From: Ashinkailepas kermadecensis
Taxonomy: Eukaryota; Arthropoda; Thecostraca; Neolepadidae
Direction: 5' to 3'
NCBI GenBank assembly: GCA_034440615.1
Contig: JAOTOM010004962.1
Coordinates: 148,501-212,500, forward strand
Length of the DNA: 64,000 nt
Of the stretch, positions 57,987-64,000 are shown one piece after another (within the stretch, counting starts at the first letter, position 1; each line of letters begins with the position of its first letter). The notes under the pieces are model-generated. The model was not told the origin of the DNA. It worked only from the letters and a program-made list of their open reading frames with translations, and ran no database searches. Position numbers and translations under genes: made by a program.

Positions 57987-58150
57987 CTGGGGACGAGTGG
58001 TCTAGGGGTAAGATGCTCGTCTCACAATCGAAAGGTTGTGGGTTCGAGTCTCACCTGTCGCTACTCTTCGCCCGCGACCAATCGGCGTGAGAGATTGGCG
58101 ACGCTGCATGACTCAACGGTCGACGTGTCGTAAAACCAATAACCAACCAG
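57987..58150 (+). mobile_element. tRNA-derived SINE, copy 3
   Basis: 10-bp duplications CAGTGTACAA flank it (57977-57986 and 58151-58160). The tRNA-like head has A-box TGGTCTAGGGG (57998-58008) and B-box GGTTCGAGTCT (58041-58051). The body is CTACTCTTCGCCCGCGACCA then ATCGGCGTGAGAGATTGGCG. The tail GCTGCATGACTCAACGGTCG, then ACGTGTCGTAAAACCAATAACCAACCA, is the module shared with the mini-retroposon. The tRNA of origin is unclear. Confidence 0.94.
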
Positions 58151-58441
58151 CAGTGTACAAATAATAGCATAATATCACGCCATTCATTTATAATTATAAC
58201 TAAAAAAAAACATTCTCCAACCTAAAAAACCTGTCCACCATATTTTTTAATACATTCAATGACGGATTCCCCACAACATTGGCAGGCAGCCTTTTCCATT
58301 GATCAACCATTTTTGACTGAAAATATGAATATGAAAAATTTGAAAATATGACTCAAAATAAAAGAACTTTCGATGCGTAATTTTCAACTCAGAATAGTTA
58401 TCAGAACACTAGTCAACGCCCACGGTGTATCTCACCTGCAG

Positions 58442-58884
58442 ACTCTCACAAAGTGGACTGGGTCGATGTGCCAGCGAAGGCCTACCTGGGAGACGACGAT
58501 TGGCTGGAGGTGCGCCGCTTCGACCTGGACGAGGCGACCGCCGCCAGCCTGTCCGGTCTGAAGCAGAAGCTGCGCGACACCTTCCCGACGCTGCGCCGCC
58601 GCCAGCGGATGCCGTTCGACGTGGCCTGGAGGGACGCCGACGACGACATGATCTCCATCAGCTGCGACCAGGAGCTGCAGCTGGCGCTGGCCGACTTCCG
58701 ACGGCTGGAAGAGGCGCGCGTGCTGAAGTTGTACGTGGTGGGCGGCCGCGGGTACCGGGTGATGCGGTGGTCGCGCGGCACCATCCTGGGCGCCGTGACG
58801 CCCGTCATAGCTGGTCTGATGTCGCACGTTCTTCACCGGGCCGTCGCCAGCGTGCTGGGCGTCGGTTCCGACTCGTACCTGTGA
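58442..58884 (+). CDS. PB1-domain protein, p62/sequestosome-like (terminal exon)
   Basis: The acceptor is CTCACCTGCAG, ending at 58441. AC completes a split codon, then 146 residues to TGA 58882-58884. The PB1 fold is evident: PAKAYLGDDDWLEVRRFDLD with the conserved Lys and basic Arg pair of a type II surface, and WRDADDDMISISCDQEL, the acidic OPCA motif of a type I surface, followed by LKLYVV. Having both surfaces suggests self-polymerisation, as in p62/SQSTM1, whose PB1 begins similarly (KAYL...EIRRF). Unlike p62, no ZZ, LIR or UBA region follows; the tail has a hydrophobic run (GTILGAVTPVIAGLMSHVLH). Upstream exons are not identified. It could be a p62 paralogue reduced to PB1, or an alternative terminal exon. 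Confidence 0.8.
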
Positions 58885-60400
58885 CCGGATGTCTGATGAG
58901 CTGCTGTGCGGCGCCGGTGCTGTGGAGCTGCGCTCAGCTTGCTGCGCTCTGCTAACAAGTGTGTACTGTGACTGGAAATCAGGGTAGCGAACGCAGTCTT
59001 GTCCTGGTGTTTGTCATCCTGATCATTATTCTCTCCAGAAAAGTATCCAATCTTTCCGCCAAAAGTTTGATTGGGTTTTTCGAGCTGACAACAAGCTTCG
59101 CTGCTCGATAGACATGCCAGAAACCGACTGCAAAGTACAAAATGGATTTTTTAAACATCCGAAGCAGAATAAAAAGATTTTCATCCAGATTGGAATACTC
59201 CAAACATTTTCCTCTCGAAATCCAGGATTACAAAACGTAAGTCCAAACCTGCTGGAGATCCTGAGCTGGCGAGGTCGGGGCTCCTGGGCTTGTAACTGCA
59301 AGTGTTTCCAAGGATTGCAGGCTTTTGACTTTTAACGCGTCCTGCTATAACGTTTAAGCTAGCGATAGCTTTTAACGTGTCTTGCTATAACTTTTAAGCT
59401 AGCGATAGCTTTTAACGTGCCTTGCAATTTTCATATCGCCGATCGCAGTGTGAACTATTTGATGAGCTGTATGATGCGACTAGGATAAGGAACCGTGGTG
59501 TCGTTCGATGTGAAGTATTTGACGAGCTGTGTGATGTGACGGGTAAATAACCGTGGTGACGTTTGTCGAGAGTTGGCAGCTGTAGTGCGCTACCGTTTTT
59601 ACCGCATACTCAGTGGAGTTCCCATGCATTATGTATACTGATGTGCAATTAGTAGAGCGTGGATCGGTATTATGCGTGATGGCGTGGTCAGTATTGATGA
59701 TCAGTAGTATGCGTGATCGGTATATCATGTGTGATGGCATACGATGACTTACTTCGTTTCGTTACTAATAGTGCTGTGATGAGGTGACATCGTGCCAACT
59801 ACATGTCGTAGACCTCGTGCTATATATAACGTCTGCTCTTTTGCGATGCAATGATGCATATGTGTATATGATGAGGTGCGCATTGAAATAATGAGGTGCA
59901 TTGCGTGACCAACGTGTATGATTTAGAAAAGACTTTCGATAGTGGCTTGACGTCGGTAGTCTGCCTTCTGAACGTTAGAGGCAGGTTCATTTCGGTTCGA
60001 CTGTGTTACGTATGCGCCGTTCTCCACCAATCCAATAACGGCGCGCGCAAAAACTATGAGCCAACCGCGCAAAATATGGCGGTCATAAAGCTGTTGGACG
60101 GGTGTTTATAGTTTCAATAGGGGCGCGACACGCGATTAGTCCCGTCGCTGGTGAAGTGGGCTGCTGAAATGAACTGGGCCTTGTGACCCAAGACTGCGAA
60201 GAGTCGAGGGTGGTGGTGTGGGGGGAGGGGATAGCCTGTTGCCGCGGCTCGCGTTGGTGCGGGCTCTGTTGCTGGGAACGTAGCGTTGTTGACTTGCCCG
60301 CATCGATTGGCACTGCCCGTTGGTCATCGCAGCTTGCCGAAATGACCCGCCTTGTATCGGTCGTGACGTCAGTTAACGTAAAATACGGCTGATGCACAGT
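58885..60400. other. Downstream of the PB1 exon, unassigned
   Basis: 59325-59425 contains a 47-bp near-duplicate (AGCGATAGCTTTTAACGTG repeated). 59480-59760 is TGTGATG/GTATGCGTGATCGG-rich. No exon or RNA gene is supported. Confidence 0.4.
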
Positions 60401-60425
60401 TTACTAGACAGAACTTCAGAAGCGA

Positions 60426-60482
60426 TGGTTGGTTATTTGGGTTTAGGGGCGAATCGACTGCGTTGGTCATACAGCGCCCATC
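60426..60482 (-). mobile_element. Mini-retroposon copy, 57 bp
   Basis: Perfect 13-bp duplications ACTTCAGAAGCGA flank it (60413-60425 and 60483-60495). It has the same TGGTTGGTTATTTGGGTTTA end and TTGGTCATACAGCGCCCA end as the intron 7 copy; the stem is slightly damaged by GGGGCGAAT. Confidence 0.92.
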
Positions 60483-60871
60483 ACTTCAGAAGCGAATGCA
60501 CCCACTACCTGATGGATATAGTCCGAAACGGTGTGTTCTGAGTGGTGAGGGATACGTTTTCCAGGATTTTGTGAAACACACAAGAAAGTTAGCAGCAACA
60601 CATTTTCTGGCCAGTCGGCGATTGGTGGTGGTTCGCGAGACACCTGGTGGGAAGTAAAAAGACAAAAATACAAGAAAACAACCATGAGAACGGCAGGCCT
60701 TCGTTTCTTTTTCCTTGTCATGCATTGACCATACACACCTGAGGAAAACTTGGAATGGCTTGGGGAACTAGTCGAATCGAGTCCAATTTTTTAAGGAATC
60801 TCCTGCACGTGCTTTTTTTTTATCAGATTTTGATTGGTGCTGGTGGTATTTTCGGATTGTGCAGAGGCAGA

Positions 60872-61043
60872 CAGATGCGTAGCTAGGGGGCGGCCCCTCC
60901 CTCAACAACTAAAAATATACTAGATCAAACGATAAATTTGTAGATTTTCACCACGGAAAACCCTAGATTTTAGGCTTGCCCGAAGCTTTTCCCGTTGGGT
61001 TTTTTTGGTCGCCCCTTATGAAAATCCTGGCTGTGTCACTGGA
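60872..61043. mobile_element. Possible hAT-like MITE remnant
   Basis: The left edge is CAGATGCGTAGCTAGGGGGC. The right edge reads, in reverse complement, CAGTGACACAGCCAGGATTT followed by TCATAAGGGGCGACC. Ends like CAG(N)nAGCCAGG with GGGG runs are common in hAT MITEs. The flanks do not give a clean 8-bp duplication. Confidence 0.35.
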
Positions 61044-61649
61044 CGGACAATCCCGGCAGATTCGCCTGCACATCAGTTGCAAAACTTCCCTAATGCACAC
61101 CAATCGACCAGATCCTCCGACCGTGCTGATCATTCCACCAGGCCCTCCCTCCACCGAAGCCTGGCAATACCCATGAACCCGCGGCGGTCGTTGTCATTCG
61201 TCGCATCAGAAGACGGTTGGGTCTGATGGCGTGGCGCGTGTGTTAGTGTATTTTTGTGTTTTTGTCAAGTATCGCTGCGGTTCAGAATCGCCGAGATTTC
61301 CAGCCTTGCGTCCCGTGTTCTTGATTGGCACGCTAAATTTGGCCCCACTCGCACCATCCCGGCGTCTTAACCCGCAACGAGGCATGCAGTGCATTAAACC
61401 CCGTCAGCCACACCGAATGTTCATCGAGTCAGCTGCATGACATTTTGCACGTGAGTGTTGATTCGTGCTTAAGCCGTTACGAAGCATTTCACGTCTATGG
61501 GATCCGACTCGAAAACGTTTGTACTTCGATCCGCTGACCTTTGCTGATCGTGCCGCCTGTGGCACTCCGAGCGACGTCGGGTTACACATCAGCAGAACCT
61601 CAGTTCGCTCCCAAACGGTCCTAGTCAGTCCCAACCCCCGGCCCGACCG

Positions 61650-62900
61650 TCCCGAGCCTTAGTCACTCGCCCCGAGCCGAGCCCGTTCACCCAAATGTCA
61701 GCTCGCTCGTTCTGAGACACTGTCCCTCGGTCCGCCCGTCCCGATCCTCGGTCTGCTCGCCCAGAGGTTCAGTCCACTCTTGCCGAGTCTCAGTCGGTCC
61801 GCCCCGACCGCCGGCCCCCGGACCCGCTCGCCCCGAGCGATAATCGCCAGGGGCGGTCGCAATTCATTGGTGCGGCTACCGGCGGCGGTGCGACCGGCTG
61901 GCCGGCCAAAACAATTTAAAACATCCGGGCCCGGGCCGAGAGACGGCGCGGCGCCGGTCCGGCGACGGCATTAATTTAAATCCGCCGGAGACCGCCAGAT
62001 AGAACGGCCCAATAAGACGGGGTTAATTGTCAGTACGGCGCGCTATTGGAAGCGCAGCCCGCACATTGCGCTGCCTAGTACTTTCTAATTACCGCGAATG
62101 ATTGGACAGACAGGCACGGCAAACGACACCCGGAATCCAATTAGGGCCGGATTTAAGCGCGACCCGGCACAATCCTCTGTCACTACATCGGGCCATTGTT
62201 TTTAGAAGCGCTCTGTCTCTGACCAAAGTCGATTACGATCGGACTGCGGGTCCACGCCAGCCGTAAACTGGGCCGGCCGCGCCGGACGGTGTGATGCACG
62301 TGACGCCGGTGCCGAGCGGAAGTCCGGCGGCCGCGGCCGGTGATGGCTGCCTGTCTGCGCGGTGGTGGCCGCCGAGGTGAAGCCGTGCGCGCGCGCGGCA
62401 TCTCCCTCCAATCGACCGAATTAGCGGCGGCCACACGTCCCGTCTGGAGTTTGTCAACGCTGCCGGCGACTCTCTGCCGGCCGGCGTCGCCGGTGCGGGG
62501 GAGCCTCGCCGTCGGTTTTTTGTCGCGTCGAAGGCGACGCTAACCGGGCGCCGCCGGCGGCTGAGCTGCAGAGAGTGCTGTGTCCAGAGAGCGGCGCTGA
62601 CCGCCGCCGCGCGCGCCAAATTCGATGACACATGACTCTCGGTGGGCCGATGCGTCTCCGGATAATCGAATAACGGCTAATTCCCGCCCGTCCGGCTGTC
62701 ACGAGGCTCGCGGACCGCGACGCCCGCCCCGCCGCCGCACGACAGATCCGCCGGCAGATAAACCCACCGCCGAATCGCTGATCACTGCTGTCGTCTCAGA
62801 GTTTGGAGGAAAATATCGGCGGGCAGTCGCAGTGACTACAATTTCACGCTGAGCACTAGAACAAGCGAACTTGCCGGCGTTCGCAACGGAGCCGGCGGTG
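61650..62900. promoter_or_regulatory. GC-rich, CpG-dense segment with TAATT/AATTA motifs
   Basis: Strongly GC-rich sequence without a supported exon, punctuated by CATTAATTTAAAT, GGTTAATTGTC, TCTAATTACCGCG, CCAATTAGGGCC, CCGAATTAGCGG and GGCTAATTCCC. TAATT(A) is the homeodomain core. A CpG-rich promoter or enhancer is possible; this is inference only. Confidence 0.3.
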
Positions 62901-63437
62901 ATTTTGGCGCTACGACTCTGAAGGTAAATGGACTTCGACGATTCGCTGAGATGGAAATGCCACGCAAAAATGTTTCAGCAGGCTGCCACTGACGGACGCT
63001 CAGAACCCGATAACTCCCTTTGGCTGATTTTGGGTGCAATTTTTGTCGTACTTTGATGAGAGAATGGTGAGAATAATCTAGTCTGAAGGAAACATTCTGG
63101 TTCGATGTTTGCCCTTAAATGCGCCTAAATATCTCATTAAATCTGATTAATTATTTGATGAACCTAGTTTACCTGGTATTCTAGATTAGCTTACCTCGAA
63201 TGCTAGTTCTATCAACTAACACCGTTATCAGCATAGATCCTAAAATATGGACTGTAACTAGCTATGTGTCAGATTTTTATGCAACGTTTTTAAACCACTG
63301 CTATGAGATATCATGAAGTAATTTTCTACTTCAAAATTTACATTTTTGCTCCAAATTGCGACTATTGATAGCAATGCCAAGTCACCAATATTTCAGCGAA
63401 GAGCCTAGTCTGCACTATCAACTAAATCAGTATAAAC

Positions 63438-63620
63438 TATGCAGCCTGGAGTTGACCTCCACAGACAGTAGCCCCGTTCACACGGTCACGGTCACGGTCA
63501 CTATGCAGCCTGGAGTTGACCTCCACAGACAGTAGCCCCGTTCACACGGTCACGGTCACGGTCACTATGCAGCCTGGAGTTGACCTCCACAGACAGCAGC
63601 CCCGTTCACACGGTCACGCG
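63438..63620 (+). repeat. 64-bp tandem repeat, about three copies
   Basis: TATGCAGCCTGGAGTTGACC recurs at 63438, 63502 and 63566. Each full unit ends with ACACGGTCACGGTCACGGTC; the third is cut short before the GGTCAC run. The nested GGTCAC triplet makes direct GGTCA half-sites. Confidence 0.95.
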
Positions 63621-64000
63621 TGCCTACTTACGCATGACTTACGCTTAACCCCACGACTGGCGGGAAAACAGACTTAACATCGATTCATCAATGGGCAGTG
63701 CCCACTGGTCTGCTGCAACCAGCTGGTCAAGACCAATAACAACCCAAGCCGTGAGAAGGTAAACAAATCGACCGGAACACTTACTCCGCTTTGAGGCAGG
63801 GTAATTTCGGGTAACTAATTTGTTTACATTTGAGAGCTGGCACATCTGACATACAGGCGACAACACTAACACGGATCGCGTTATTTAGTGGCTACTGAAG
63901 TTCCGCAGGAGCCCGCTGCTGGGCGGGGAGAGTGTGTTTAGAGGCATGCCCAAGCACAAAGGTCATTTGCGCCGCCTTTAAAGTGAGTGGGGTTTGCATG
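63621..64000. other. Right edge of window, nothing recognised
   Basis: No exon, RNA gene or repeat is recognised. The sequence runs off the window. Confidence 0.4.

Noticed and set aside
57990..58065. Functional tRNA gene
   Set aside because: A and B boxes are present but the acceptor and anticodon stems do not pair properly, and it is the head of a SINE with target duplications.

Overview
This is a eukaryotic, metazoan window: GT-AG introns, GC-rich exons inside repeat-laden introns, tRNA-derived SINEs with target-site duplications, a CR1-like LINE and a hAT-like MITE. CCTAA/TTAGG-rich dispersed repeats and the style of the repeats suggest an arthropod, perhaps a crustacean; the species cannot be named from the sequence.

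Four coding loci can be supported. (1) 623-4866, plus strand: the 3' part of a secreted mucin-like gene, with a PAN/apple-like exon spliced in phase to a large exon carrying an EB-like cysteine module and three Thr/Pro-rich repeat blocks. (2) 42870 down to 25142, minus strand: a complete ten-exon IWS1 gene (Spt6-interacting transcription elongation factor). All nine junctions agree in phase and give 803 residues. (3) 58442-58884, plus: the terminal exon of a p62-like PB1-domain protein. (4) 54941-55300, minus: a terminal exon of a conserved but uncharacterised family, with a one-base frameshift.

The rest is repeats. 1.3-5.3 kb and 13.8-23.1 kb are mostly minisatellites with 20-73 bp units; many of the long open frames there are only arrays whose unit length is a multiple of three. 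7.07-13.48 kb is one AT-rich, ORF-poor block bounded by a perfect 17-bp inverted repeat and set into a degenerate tandem repeat. 46.9-47.8 kb is a tandem array split by a hAT-like element with a perfect 8-bp target duplication. 51.6-57.6 kb holds three copies of a dispersed repeat containing CCTAACC runs, a 5'-truncated CR1-like LINE and a tail-only LINE copy. 61.6-62.9 kb is GC-rich and dotted with TAATT/AATTA motifs.

Two patterns stand out. First, many minisatellites are built on exon-intron borders: the unit contains the splice donor or acceptor plus the end of the exon, so the true site sits at the edge of an array of 8 to 16 decoy copies (IWS1 exons 6, 8 and 9, and the PAN/mucin gene). 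Second, a 53-60 bp mini-retroposon occurs at least five times, each copy with 13-14 bp target duplications. It is the 3' tail module of the local tRNA-SINE, with no RNA polymerase III promoter, and it keeps a GGGCGC/GCGCCC-type stem that shows a compensatory change.
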